Assembly (NCBI GenBank): GCA_017396865.1
Contig: JAFQKO010000041.1
Span: forward strand, 1 to 33,974
DNA from: Clostridia bacterium
GTDB taxonomy: Bacteria > Bacillota_A > Clostridia > Oscillospirales > QAKW01
DNA: 33,974 bases
Direction of reading: 5' to 3'
Of this stretch, positions 16,216 through 24,168 are shown piece by piece. Within the stretch, counting starts at the first letter, position 1, and each line of letters opens with the position of its first letter. A program made the translations under genes and the position numbers. The notes beneath the pieces are model-generated. The model did not search any database. It worked only from the letters and a program-made list of their open reading frames with translations, and had not been told where the DNA came from.

Positions 16216-16989
16216 ATGAAAGAACATGAAAAACTAACGATGGTCTTATTGCAGGCCGATGAAGAAACGGCGCGCTTTCACCGTGATCGCTTTACGGAGC
16301 TGGGAGTGCAATGCCTTGGTATTTGCAGCAGCGGCGCGGAGGCGGTGCGAATGATCGCCGAGCTGAAGCCCGACGTTGCGATGATGGATGGCTTTTTGCC
16401 GGGGCGCAGCAGCGTCGACGTTTTGGAGGGTTTGCAGGAGATCGGCTATCGCCATCGAACCGCCTATGCTGTGATCTCGCAGGTGCCCAACGACCGCCTG
16501 GCGCAGCAGGCGATGGATGCGGGCGCAGATCTCTTTTTCCTGCCGCCGCTGGATTATCAGTTTGTGCGGGATCGGTTTATTGCCGCATTGGATCGCAAGC
16601 GGATGCGGGAGCAGCTCCCGCAGGATGAGCGGCAGTTTGAGCTGGAGCGATACGTGGCTGAGCTGATGCACGAGGTGGGGGTTCCCGCCCATATCCGCGG
16701 CTATGATTACATTCGGGATTCCATCATGCTCTCCCTGAAGGATCGCAATATGCTTAAGGCGATCACCAAGGAGCTTTATCCCACCGTGGCAAAAAATAAT
16801 AAAACCACGGCCTCGCGGGTGGAGCGGGCCATTCGCCATGCCATTGAGGTCGCTTGGGGCCGTGGTGATATCGACGTCCTGAATACGATCTTTGGGTTCA
16901 CGGTGAAGAGCTCCAAAGGAAAGCCGACCAACGGCGAATTTATCTCCATGCTGACCGAGCGGATACGATTAGATCGGAAAATCGCATAA
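16216..16989 (+). CDS. spo0A: Spo0A-type sporulation response regulator with atypical receiver
   Basis: A 257-residue protein. The C-terminal DNA-binding domain (about 140-257) is unmistakably Spo0A: VPAHIRGYDYIRDSIM, then the recognition helix TTASRVERAIRHAIEVAW (197-214), then KPTNGEFISM. The N-terminal receiver keeps the acidic pair (Asp15/Glu16), the acceptor Asp58 in MMDGFLP and Ser88. The conserved Lys of the usual LKPFD loop is missing: FLPPLD has Pro110 there. It may be phosphorylated poorly or work differently. Canonical Spo0A genes usually follow spoIVB; this one instead faces an S24 repressor and ends at a terminator. It could be the organism's main Spo0A or a paralogue; the window cannot decide. 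Confidence 0.85.
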   Translation: MKEHEKLTMVLLQADEETARFHRDRFTELGVQCLGICSSGAEAVRMIAELKPDVAMMDGFLPGRSSVDVLEGLQEIGYRHRTAYAVISQVPNDRLAQQAMDAGADLFFLPPLDYQFVRDRFIAALDRKRMREQLPQDERQFELERYVAELMHEVGVPAHIRGYDYIRDSIMLSLKDRNMLKAITKELYPTVAKNNKTTASRVERAIRHAIEVAWGRGDIDVLNTIFGFTVKSSKGKPTNGEFISMLTERIRLDRKIA

Positions 16990-16990
16990 T

Positions 16991-17016
16991 AAAAACGGGT
17001 CTACGACCCGTTTTTT
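16991..17016. terminator. Bidirectional terminator between spo0A-type gene and murQ
   Basis: AAAAACGGGTC pairs with GACCCGTTTTT around a TAC loop, with A and T runs on both sides. It lies directly between the two converging stop codons. Confidence 0.92.
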
Positions 17017-17017
17017 A

Positions 17018-17818
17018 TTATGCATCTATTGCTTTGCGGATGGAGAAGTCGTTGGCCTCCAGCAGGGCTTCCGATTCCTCCAAGGATTTGCCGGTGATAT
17101 CCGAAACGATGGTGATCATCCGATGGCGCAGCTTGATGTTCATCGGCTTGAGGTTGATCATCAGGTTTTGGTAAACGTGCCCCAGCTTGACCATCACCGA
17201 GGTGGAGATCATGTTGAGGATCATCTTTTGGGCGCTGCCCGCCTTCATGCGGGTGGAGCCGGTGATGGGCTCGGCGCCGGTATCGGGATGGATGCCGAGG
17301 TCGGCCACCTCGATCATGGGGCAATCGACGTTGGAGGTGATGGCAACGGTTAAGGCGCCAACCTGCTTGGCATAATCAAAGGCGCCCAAAACGTAGCCTG
17401 CGCCGCCTGCGGCAGAGATGCCCACAACGGTGTCCAGCTCGGTGAGATCGTGCACCGCCAGATCGCGGGCGCCGCTCTCGAAGCTATCCTCGTTGCCCTC
17501 GGCGGCGTTGCGGATGGCGCCGTCGCCGCCTGCGATGATGCCCACGACCATGCTGCCGTCCACCCCGTAGGTGGGCGGGATCTCGGAGGCATCCAAGATC
17601 CCTAAGCGGCCCGAGGTGCCGCAGCCGATATAAAAGAGCCGACCGCCCTTTTGCATCCGCTCGTAGATGGCGTCGATTGCCGCGGCGATGCGGGGCAGCT
17701 CGGGATCGATGGCGGCAACCGCATTGTAGTTTTCCTTTTGAATGGCGGCCACCATTTCGGCGGCGGTCATTTGGTCGATGTGGGTGGTGTTGGGATTTCT
17801 CATTTCAGTCTTTCTCAT
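17018..17818 (-). CDS. murQ: N-acetylmuramic acid 6-phosphate etherase, short form
   Basis: A 266-residue cytoplasmic lyase that converts MurNAc-6-phosphate to GlcNAc-6-phosphate plus lactate in cell-wall recycling. Landmarks: RNPNTTHID at the N terminus, the SIS-domain sugar-phosphate loop GCGTSGRLG (65-73), catalytic Glu79 in DASEIPPTYG, Glu110 in AAEGNEDS, and ITGSTRMKAGSAQKM (185-199). Against the E. coli protein (298 residues), the final helical region of about 30 residues is missing: it stops at SIRKAIDA. The catalytic part is complete, so I regard it as a short variant rather than a pseudogene. It overlaps the upstream kinase gene by 4 bases (ATGA), and an AAAGGA ribosome site lies within that gene. 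Confidence 0.92.
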   Translation of the reverse strand: MRKTEMRNPNTTHIDQMTAAEMVAAIQKENYNAVAAIDPELPRIAAAIDAIYERMQKGGRLFYIGCGTSGRLGILDASEIPPTYGVDGSMVVGIIAGGDGAIRNAAEGNEDSFESGARDLAVHDLTELDTVVGISAAGGAGYVLGAFDYAKQVGALTVAITSNVDCPMIEVADLGIHPDTGAEPITGSTRMKAGSAQKMILNMISTSVMVKLGHVYQNLMINLKPMNIKLRHRMITIVSDITGKSLEESEALLEANDFSIRKAIDA

Positions 17819-18921
17819 TGTTCGGTTCCTTTCATGCCCGCCATCACCAACGCGCCGTAGATGACCGGACGGTTGCAGGCTTTGATATCATAGGTTTCGC
17901 CCAGCCGCTGCTGCAAGGCAGCGGCAACGCAGGGCTCTTTTTGAGCAATGCTGCCCAAAAGCTTGATCTCTTTTACGGGGGTTTGCACCTTTGCCGCTGC
18001 TACGGCGATCAGGTGCGCCACCTTATCCATCTGATCGGCAAAGATGGCTTCCGCTACCGCATCGCCCTGCGCCAAAGCATCAAAGAAAACAGGCGCATGG
18101 GAGGCGATCTCTCGCTTGCCGCCGAGATAGAATTGACCAACCAGCGGCAGGATCTCCTCAACGTCCAACCGCTTTTTCATCAGCGGCAGCAGGGCAGTTT
18201 CGGGGCCCAGCCCCGATTCGGCATTGAGGGCGGCAAGGATCGCCTGCTGGCCGAAGGTATAGCCGCTGCCGTTATCCTCGAAAAGGTAGCCAAAGCCGCC
18301 GTAGCGAGTGGTCACACAGTCGATTTGGGAAAAGGCGATGGCACCTGTTCCCAAAATGACGATGGCGCCGTCCCGATGGAGCAACCCCGCTTTCACAGCG
18401 CTTTCCGCATCGCTGGCATTGCCGATGGCGGCAAAGGGGTAGCTTTGCAAAAAATGTCGGATCTGCTCGGCGTAATCACCGGTGATCCCGCCTGCGATCC
18501 CCGCAAATACCGAGATCTGCTCAAAGGGAACGTTGCGGCAGGTCTGCTCGATGCCCTCGGCCAATACCGCCTTGGTGCCCTCCATCCCGACGTCCACGGG
18601 ATTGCACGCCCCCAGCAGGGTGCGGCAGAGGGTGTTGCCGTTGCTGTCGGCCAATAAAAATTCGGTTTTGGTGCCGCCGCCGTCGATGCCCAGATAGTAG
18701 CATTCGGGATCGAGGCCGCGGAATAATTGATTGATATCGGTCTGCAATGCCTGCGCCAAGGGCGGCAGCAGGATGCTGGGCGGCAACGACTGCCCTTGCT
18801 CCCATTTACTAACCGATTTTTCACTGTAGTCTATGCGGTCGGCAAGCTGCTTTTGGGTTAAATTCAGCTCCAACCGCCGCCGTTTCAGGTTTACGGCAAA
18901 GATTTCTTCGGTAGGTTTCAC
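17815..18921 (-). CDS. XRE helix-turn-helix fused to a BadF/N-acetylhexosamine kinase-like ATPase
   Basis: A 368-residue fusion. Residues 8-66 form an XRE DNA-binding domain (LTQKQLADRIDYSEKSVSKWEQG). From about 76 onward lies an ASKHA sugar kinase of the BadF/BadG family that includes GlcNAc/MurNAc kinases: phosphate loop GIDGGGTKTE (78-87), AGIAGG, catalytic-type Asp171 in NASDAESAVKAG and adenosine loop ILGTGAIAF (189-197). The GTG start follows GGAGGG by 7 bases. Coupling to murQ implies that it phosphorylates MurNAc or GlcNAc. The DNA-binding head suggests that it also senses the sugar and controls the operon, like ROK-family regulators but in a different kinase family. Whether it is an enzyme, a regulator or both needs experiment. 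Confidence 0.87.
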   Translation of the reverse strand: MKPTEEIFAVNLKRRRLELNLTQKQLADRIDYSEKSVSKWEQGQSLPPSILLPPLAQALQTDINQLFRGLDPECYYLGIDGGGTKTEFLLADSNGNTLCRTLLGACNPVDVGMEGTKAVLAEGIEQTCRNVPFEQISVFAGIAGGITGDYAEQIRHFLQSYPFAAIGNASDAESAVKAGLLHRDGAIVILGTGAIAFSQIDCVTTRYGGFGYLFEDNGSGYTFGQQAILAALNAESGLGPETALLPLMKKRLDVEEILPLVGQFYLGGKREIASHAPVFFDALAQGDAVAEAIFADQMDKVAHLIAVAAAKVQTPVKEIKLLGSIAQKEPCVAAALQQRLGETYDIKACNRPVIYGALVMAGMKGTEQ

Positions 18922-18943
18922 AATGATCCCTCCTTTTAATTGT

Positions 18944-18972
18944 AGTATACACTATAATATGTAGAGCTTCAA
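18944..18972 (-). promoter_or_regulatory. Promoter of the kinase-murQ operon
   Basis: TTGAAG (18972-18967), a 17-base spacer and TATACT (18949-18944) on the minus strand, with GGAGGG and the GTG start immediately beyond. Confidence 0.7.
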
Positions 18973-18978
18973 GGGCTG

Positions 18979-19021
18979 AATTGTAGAATTGTGGAAAAAT
19001 AACTCCACGAATTGTGGAGTT
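18979..19021. promoter_or_regulatory. Dyad and repeated half-sites between murQ operon and ppa
   Basis: A perfect dyad AACTCCAC-GAATT-GTGGAGTT (19001-19021) lies midway between the divergent promoters. Upstream of it GAATTGTAGAATTGTGG gives two more copies of the GAATTGT(A/G)G half. It has no following T run, so it is a better operator than terminator. The HTH-kinase fusion is the obvious candidate ligand-responsive binder. Confidence 0.55.
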
Positions 19022-19028
19022 TTACCTC

Positions 19029-19057
19029 TTGATTTCCAACGAATAAAGGATTATAAT
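19029..19057 (+). promoter_or_regulatory. Promoter of ppa
   Basis: TTGATT (19029-19034), a 17-base spacer, consensus TATAAT (19052-19057). The -35 box lies 8 bases from the dyad at 19001-19021. Confidence 0.75.
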
Positions 19058-19089
19058 TAAATACACAACGAAAGAAAGGTGATTTTATA

Positions 19090-19620
19090 ATGAATATATG
19101 GCATGATATTGACCCCAAGCGGATCACCCCGAATGATTTTATCGCAGTGGTGGAGATCTCCAAGGGCAGCAAGAAAAAGTATGAACTGGATAAGGAAACC
19201 GGCCTGATCATGCTGGATCGGGTGCTTTATACCTCCACTCACTATCCCGCAAACTACGGCTTTATTCCCCGCTCCTACGGTGACGACGGCGACCCGCTGG
19301 ACGTGCTGGTGCTGTGTACCGAGGCGCTGGAGCCGCTGACGTTGGTGCGGTGCTATCCCATCGGCTGCATCTCCATGCAGGACGGTGGTCGCAACGATGA
19401 AAAGATCATTGCGATCCCCTTCTCCGATCCGACCTATAATCAGTATCAGGAGATGAGCGATCTGCCTGCGCATATCTTTGATGAGATGACCCACTTTTTC
19501 AACGTTTATAAGGCGCTGGAGCATAAGGAGGCCTCTGCAGGCGACGTGCACAGCCGCAAAACGGCGGTGAAGGTGATCCAAGAAGCGTTAGACAATTACG
19601 TAGAAAACTTTTGCAGATAA
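19090..19620 (+). CDS. ppa: Inorganic pyrophosphatase, family I
   Basis: A 176-residue soluble enzyme that hydrolyses pyrophosphate to drive biosynthesis. Family I residues are present: KKKYELDKETG (about 28-38), YPANYGFIP, the metal-binding DDGDPLDVLVL (64-74) and the later DEKIIAIP. The ribosome site GAAAGGTGA precedes the ATG. Length matches bacterial hexameric family I enzymes; many Clostridia instead rely on family II or membrane-bound pyrophosphatases, so the choice is mildly notable. It is monocistronic, between its own promoter and a terminator. Confidence 0.96.
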   Translation: MNIWHDIDPKRITPNDFIAVVEISKGSKKKYELDKETGLIMLDRVLYTSTHYPANYGFIPRSYGDDGDPLDVLVLCTEALEPLTLVRCYPIGCISMQDGGRNDEKIIAIPFSDPTYNQYQEMSDLPAHIFDEMTHFFNVYKALEHKEASAGDVHSRKTAVKVIQEALDNYVENFCR

Positions 19621-19649
19621 AAAAACGGCTCCCGCTGGGAGCCGTTTTT
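19621..19649. terminator. Bidirectional terminator between ppa and the isomerase gene
   Basis: AAAAACGGCTCCC pairs with GGGAGCCGTTTTT around a GCT loop, with A and T runs on both flanks. Confidence 0.93.
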
Positions 19650-20429
19650 TTATATGTTTTCGATCATGTCGCGGAGCTTTGCACCCGCCGCGTAGGCGCG
19701 GGCGTAGTATTGCTCCAAGGTTAATTTGCCGTAGAAGTTGGGATTGTAAGCGATCTCCAGCATGATGGGGCCGTCGTAGGGGGAGGCTTTAATGTGGCGG
19801 GCGGCCCGCTCCCAATCCCGTGCACCGTCGAAGGGCAGCAGATGCTGATCGGCATCGAGGATTCCCAAATTATCGTGCAGATGGATGCAGGTCATCCGAT
19901 CGCCGAAGAGGGGCATAAACTCCCAGCCGGGGGTGTAGCAAAGCTCATGGCCGCTGTCCCAGCAGAAGCCTGCCTCGGGATAGCGCTCCATGGCGTAGGC
20001 CACGTTGGCCAGCTTGCGCAGATTCTCAAAAACGATCTGCACACCCTTTTCCTTGCCGTAGGCCACCAAGCGGTCGTAGCGGGCGGTGCCGAGGTCGTTG
20101 ACCTGCGGGGCAACAAAGCCGGAGCTTAAATGCACCACCGCTTTCTTCAGCCCTAAAAGGGCGCAGCAATCAACGGTTTCCATCAGGCGGGCCAGCATAT
20201 GGTCGCCTTCCTCACCCTCCAGCCACATATTGTTGATGCCGTCGAAGGGGGAGTGGAGGTTATCGACCTCCAGCCCCGCTTCCCGAACGATCTTGCAGCG
20301 TTCGGCGGTTTCTTCAATGGTATTGAAGCTGAGGAATGCGGCTTCAAAGCCTGCATTTTTAATGATCTGTACGTGCTCTTTTAATTCATCGGGCGGATAA
20401 ACACCGATGTTGACACCTATTTTTCTCAA
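19650..20429 (-). CDS. Sugar phosphate isomerase/epimerase-like TIM-barrel protein
   Basis: A 259-residue single-domain protein of the xylose-isomerase-like (AP endonuclease family 2) barrel. Candidate metal ligands appear in the usual order: Glu in VFENLR (about 134), Asp/His in CWDSGHE (about 157-160), His-x-His in CIHLHDN (about 184-186) and Glu in MLEIAYN (about 224). Relatives include IolE, IolI and hydroxypyruvate isomerases, so the exact substrate cannot be named. No signal peptide is present. Its start overlaps the preceding ABC gene by 4 bases (ATGA), so it is the third gene of an exporter operon, an unusual partner for a drug-type transporter. It might modify or detoxify the exported compound, or simply be cotranscribed. 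Confidence 0.82.
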   Translation of the reverse strand: MRKIGVNIGVYPPDELKEHVQIIKNAGFEAAFLSFNTIEETAERCKIVREAGLEVDNLHSPFDGINNMWLEGEEGDHMLARLMETVDCCALLGLKKAVVHLSSGFVAPQVNDLGTARYDRLVAYGKEKGVQIVFENLRKLANVAYAMERYPEAGFCWDSGHELCYTPGWEFMPLFGDRMTCIHLHDNLGILDADQHLLPFDGARDWERAARHIKASPYDGPIMLEIAYNPNFYGKLTLEQYYARAYAAGAKLRDMIENI

Positions 20430-22225
20430 TGCAGATGCTCCTTATTCTTGTGTTCTTCCGATTGGGCGGTGCAGAGTGCATAGTAGAGACCCTGCTTTGC
20501 CATCAATTCTTCGTGGGTGCCGCGCTCCTGAATGCCCTTATCGGCAATGTAGAGGATCTGGTCGCAGTTGGCGATGGTGGAGAGGCGGTGGGCAATGATG
20601 AAGGAGGTTCTGCCCTTCAAGAGGTTGGCAATGCCCTCCTGCACCAACTTCTCCGTTTCGGTATCGATGGAGGAGGTTGCCTCGTCCAAAATCAAGATCC
20701 GAGGATTGGAGAGCACCGTGCGGGCAAAGCAGATCAGCTGCCGCTGGCCGCTGGAAAGGGTGGAGCCCTTTTCGTTGACCTCGGTATCGTAGCCGTTCTC
20801 GGTGTTCATAATAAACTCATGGGCGCAAACGGTCTTGGCCGCCTCGATGATCTCCTCGTCGGTGGCGTCCAGCTTGCCGTAGCGGATGTTGTCGCGGATG
20901 GTTCCGGTGAAGATGAAGCTGTCCTGCAGCATAATGCCCATCTGGCTGCGCAGGGAATGGAGGGTGGCGTGCTTGATGTCGTGCCCGTCCAGCTTGATCT
21001 GGCCGCCCTGGATATCGTAGAAGCGGCAGAGGATGTTCACGATGGTGCTCTTGCCCGCACCCGTCGGCCCGACCAGCGCAATGCTCTGCCCGGGCTCGGC
21101 ATGGAGATTGATATGCTCCAGAATGTTGATGCCCTCTTCGTAGCCGAAGGTAACGTCCTCGTAGTCCACCCGACCGGTGATCTTGGGCAGATCCTTGGCA
21201 TCGGGCAGATCCTCGATCTCCACCTTTTCGTCGAGGGTATCGAAGATACGCTCCAGATAAGAGCCGGTGTTGATGAGCTGATTATAGATATCGGCAATCG
21301 CCTGAATGGGGCCCCAGAAGCGGTTGGCATAGGAGGCCATGGCGATGATGATACCGGGCTGGAATTCATCGCCGCTGAAGACAGTGATTGCCATCAGGTA
21401 AAGGAAGCAAACCACAATGCGGGCGATGTTTTCAACGATGACCGGCATCAGCATATTGATGGAGCCGGCGCGGAAGCGGGCTTTGTTCTGCTTATCAAGC
21501 AGGGTGGAGTAGATGCCCTTATTGACCTTCTCGCGGTTGAAGGCCTGGGTGATCTGCATACCGTTGATGGATTCGCTGACGTAGGCGGTGGAGTTGGAGT
21601 TTTTTGCGCTCCAATCGGTCCAGGCCTTTCTTTGGCGGGTTTTGATCAGCATCAGGTAGAGGATAACGAAGGGCAAGCCTGCCAATACGCAGAGGGTGAG
21701 CTTGGGGCTCATAAACAGCATAAAGATCAGAATAAAGACGATCGAAAGCCCCTGCACGATGATGTTGATCAGGCCGCTGGAGAGGAAGTCGGCTACGTTA
21801 TTGATGTAGTTGACGATCCGAACGAGGATCTTGCCCCGCGGGCGGCTGTCGAAATAGTTGAAGGAAAGCTTCTGGATGTGACCGAATACGTCGGTGCGGA
21901 TCTCGTGGATGATCCGATGGCCTGCCTTAGCGGTGAGAATGGTTTGGAAATAGGTGGCAAACTCGGCCAGGCAGGAGGTTAAAAAGTAGCAAAGGGCAAC
22001 GATGATGACCGCACGGATATTTTTATCCGGAATGAAGTCGTCGATGATCATTTGGGTGTAGGTGGGGCCCAAAAGACCGAAGATGGTTGCTAAGATGCTG
22101 AAGATCAGGCCGCCGATCAGCAGCTTGATGTTGTGCTTGATGTAAGGCTTGCAGCGAAGAAGATTTTTTATGTTAAATGGAGTTTCCAGCTCTTCGTCTA
22201 CGCCGTAGGTGTTCCGTTTAGCCAT
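20426..22225 (-). CDS. Second heterodimeric ABC exporter, subunit with canonical Walker B
   Basis: A 599-residue half-transporter; the start at 22225 follows AGGAGGTGG and overlaps the end of the partner gene by 8 bases. The membrane domain spans about 33-310. The nucleotide-binding domain has Walker A GPTGAGKST (386-394), Walker B LILDEATSS with catalytic Glu515, and switch His546. The signature is LSSGQ (490-494) in place of LSGGQ, the mark of the half that completes the degenerate ATP site of its partner. It differs enough from the exporter at 5292-8770 to be a separate system rather than a recent duplication. Probable role: export of drugs, peptides or lipids; substrate unknown. Confidence 0.92.
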   Translation of the reverse strand: MAKRNTYGVDEELETPFNIKNLLRCKPYIKHNIKLLIGGLIFSILATIFGLLGPTYTQMIIDDFIPDKNIRAVIIVALCYFLTSCLAEFATYFQTILTAKAGHRIIHEIRTDVFGHIQKLSFNYFDSRPRGKILVRIVNYINNVADFLSSGLINIIVQGLSIVFILIFMLFMSPKLTLCVLAGLPFVILYLMLIKTRQRKAWTDWSAKNSNSTAYVSESINGMQITQAFNREKVNKGIYSTLLDKQNKARFRAGSINMLMPVIVENIARIVVCFLYLMAITVFSGDEFQPGIIIAMASYANRFWGPIQAIADIYNQLINTGSYLERIFDTLDEKVEIEDLPDAKDLPKITGRVDYEDVTFGYEEGINILEHINLHAEPGQSIALVGPTGAGKSTIVNILCRFYDIQGGQIKLDGHDIKHATLHSLRSQMGIMLQDSFIFTGTIRDNIRYGKLDATDEEIIEAAKTVCAHEFIMNTENGYDTEVNEKGSTLSSGQRQLICFARTVLSNPRILILDEATSSIDTETEKLVQEGIANLLKGRTSFIIAHRLSTIANCDQILYIADKGIQERGTHEELMAKQGLYYALCTAQSEEHKNKEHLH

Positions 22226-24002
22226 TGATTTCCACCTCCTCGTTCTGCTTGCTGATGCGGTAGATCTCCGCATAGTAGCCGTCCTTTTCCAGCAGCTCCT
22301 CGTGGGTGCCGCGCTCGGTGATGGCACCCTCCTGCAGGATGATGATCTCATCCGCATCCATAACGGAGGTAACCCGCTGGGCAACGATGATCTTGGATTT
22401 ATTGGTGATCTTCCGCAGCTCCTGCAGAATGGTCACCTCGGTTTCCATATCGACGGCCGAGGTGGTATCGTCGAGGATGATAACGGAAGAATCCTTGGCA
22501 ACGGCGCGCGCCAGCGCAATACGCTGCCGCTGACCGCCCGAAAGACCGATGCCGCGCTCACCGATGATGGTGTCGTAGCCGTCGGTCAGCTTCTCGATAA
22601 AGTCGGCTGCGCAGGCGGTTTCCGCCATCTGCCGCACCATCTCCTCCGACATCTCGGGGTTGGAATAGGCAATGTTGCTGTCGATGGTATCGGAGAAGAG
22701 GAAAACGTCCTGGGTGGCGATGGCAATCTCCTTGCGGAGCTTTTGCATATCGATATCGCGGATATCGATGCCGTTGACGTAGATGTAGCCGTCGGTGGGG
22801 TCGTAAAGACGGATCAAAAGGGAGATCAGAATGGTTTTACCTGCACCGGTGGGACCCATGATGGCCAAGGTTTTGCCTGCCTCCAGCTTGAGGCTGACGT
22901 TGTCGAGGATCTTATGCCCGCCCAGCTCCAGCGAAACGTCGCGGAACTCGATGGTGCGGATGCGGCCGCGCTGGCTGCGCAGGTGGGTGCTGTTTTCCAC
23001 CTCGGGATCGGTGGTATAAAGATCGTAGACCTTCTGCGCCGAAACCAAGGTTTGCTGGGTGATGTTGATGAGGTTGGTAATGGTGCGGATAGGGGTCTGC
23101 AGATTGAATACGAAGGTATTGAAGATGGTCAGGGCACCAACCGTCATATCCCCGTTAATCACGTAGATGGCGGCGATGCAAAGGCCGAAGATGGACATCA
23201 GGCGTGCCACCAGATGCAGCGGGGTGGAAACCCGCAGCCGTTTTTTGGCATTGAGGATGGCAATATCCCGATATTCGCCGCTGATATGGTCCAGCCGCTC
23301 GTTCTCGTAATCCTCGCGGGCAAAGGCCTTAACCACGCGGTAAGCACCTAAGTTTTCGTTGACGTAGGTGTTCATGTCGCTGAATTTATCACGCAGGCGG
23401 CGATGCAGCGTGCGGGTATAGCGGAAGATTACGTAGCTCAAAAACGCAAAGATCGGCATGAAGGCCATCAGCATCCAGGTCAGCTCGGCGTTGTAATAAA
23501 AGAGCAGGATCAGGGTAAAGATAAGGGTGGCAATGTTGCGTACCCAATCGTAGCAATAGGCCCAGATCATATCCTGAATCAGAACCACGTCGGAGGTCAT
23601 ATTGGCGATCAGCTCACCGCTGGGGGTATGGGCATAGAAGCCCGCGCTGAGGCTCTGCAGCTTTTCATAAAGGGCGAGCCGAATATTCTTCGTGGTCTGA
23701 ATGGCGATCTTCATCATGGCCAGCCGCGTGAAATAGCGGGCGAGGGTGGAAATCAGCGTAATGCCGATGATGGCAATGATATAACGAACCAGCATGGAGA
23801 TCATACCGGTATTCGCATGGATACCCAAAAGCTCCTCGACAACGGTAACGCTGCCCTTTTCATAGAGCACGTTATCGACCAGGTTACCGATCAGAAGCGA
23901 AGGGAGCAGCAGTAAAAGGGAAATAATCAAAGGGAGCGCAAGGAGGGTGAAATAAGCACCCTTCTTTGGCATATGGGAAAAGATGAAACGAATTGAACTC
24001 AT
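22218..24002 (-). CDS. Second heterodimeric ABC exporter, subunit with degenerate ATP site
   Basis: A 594-residue half-transporter with six membrane helices (about 18-310) and a nucleotide-binding domain: Walker A GPTGAGKTI (383-391), canonical LSGGQ (487-491), and Walker B VIILDDTTSAVD with Asp512 instead of the catalytic Glu. The switch His is Gln542 (AQRVTS). This is the non-hydrolysing half of a heterodimer with the next gene. The ATG at 24002 has no ribosome site of its own; a 7-codon frame with an AAGGG site (GTG at 24022) ends in the overlapping ATGA, so translation may be coupled. An internal ATG at residue 11 also lacks a site. The long leader upstream suggests RNA-level control. Confidence 0.9.
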   Translation of the reverse strand: MSSIRFIFSHMPKKGAYFTLLALPLIISLLLLLPSLLIGNLVDNVLYEKGSVTVVEELLGIHANTGMISMLVRYIIAIIGITLISTLARYFTRLAMMKIAIQTTKNIRLALYEKLQSLSAGFYAHTPSGELIANMTSDVVLIQDMIWAYCYDWVRNIATLIFTLILLFYYNAELTWMLMAFMPIFAFLSYVIFRYTRTLHRRLRDKFSDMNTYVNENLGAYRVVKAFAREDYENERLDHISGEYRDIAILNAKKRLRVSTPLHLVARLMSIFGLCIAAIYVINGDMTVGALTIFNTFVFNLQTPIRTITNLINITQQTLVSAQKVYDLYTTDPEVENSTHLRSQRGRIRTIEFRDVSLELGGHKILDNVSLKLEAGKTLAIMGPTGAGKTILISLLIRLYDPTDGYIYVNGIDIRDIDMQKLRKEIAIATQDVFLFSDTIDSNIAYSNPEMSEEMVRQMAETACAADFIEKLTDGYDTIIGERGIGLSGGQRQRIALARAVAKDSSVIILDDTTSAVDMETEVTILQELRKITNKSKIIVAQRVTSVMDADEIIILQEGAITERGTHEELLEKDGYYAEIYRISKQNEEVEING

Positions 24003-24022
24003 AAAGAAATCAACAGGCGCAC
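23999..24022 (-). CDS. Possible 7-codon coupling frame before the ABC gene
   Basis: GTG CGC CTG TTG ATT TCT TTA TGA. It is preceded by GAAGGG at 8 bases, and its stop overlaps the ABC start as ATGA. Too short to judge as a protein; its value would be to deliver ribosomes to a start codon lacking its own site. Confidence 0.3.
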   Translation of the reverse strand: MRLLISL

Positions 24023-24055
24023 GGCGTTAGCCCTTCAGGAAAACGCAGCTCCTTC

Positions 24056-24098
24056 CTCCGTTGCCGATGGCGCCCTCTTTTAAAAAAGCGCAACGGAG
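24056..24098 (-). promoter_or_regulatory. Leader hairpin upstream of the second ABC operon
   Basis: On the minus strand CTCCGTTGC (24098-24090) pairs with GCAACGGAG (24064-24056), with GCGC/GCGC able to stack inside. The 3' arm contains the GGAGG of a following GGAGGAAGGAG stretch. The stop codon of the small leader frame falls in the loop, so a ribosome reading that frame would open the stem. Confidence 0.5.
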
Positions 24099-24163
24099 AA
24101 AACCCCTTTGCCAATGGTTCCGATATCACATGGGAACGTACCTCTCTTTACGTGGTTTTTCAC
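24080..24163 (-). CDS. Putative 27-residue leader peptide of the second ABC operon
   Basis: A GTG-initiated frame beginning MKNHVKRGTF and ending FSVALF. It lies wholly between the promoter and the ABC gene, and its last codons form the 5' arm of the leader hairpin. Against it: the -10 box at 24174-24169 puts the transcript start at about the GTG itself, so initiation would be leaderless unless the true start is further upstream. The bmrCD exporter of Bacillus subtilis is known to be controlled by a translated leader (BmrB), which makes the arrangement plausible. Confidence 0.4.
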   Translation of the reverse strand: MKNHVKRGTFPCDIGTIGKGVFSVALF

Positions 24164-24168
24164 CCCCT

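Noticed and set aside
24003..24168. Known riboswitch upstream of the second ABC operon
   Set aside because: I compared the leader with lysine, SAM, TPP, FMN, cobalamin, glycine and guanidine landmarks and saw no match; only a simple stem and small frames are supported.
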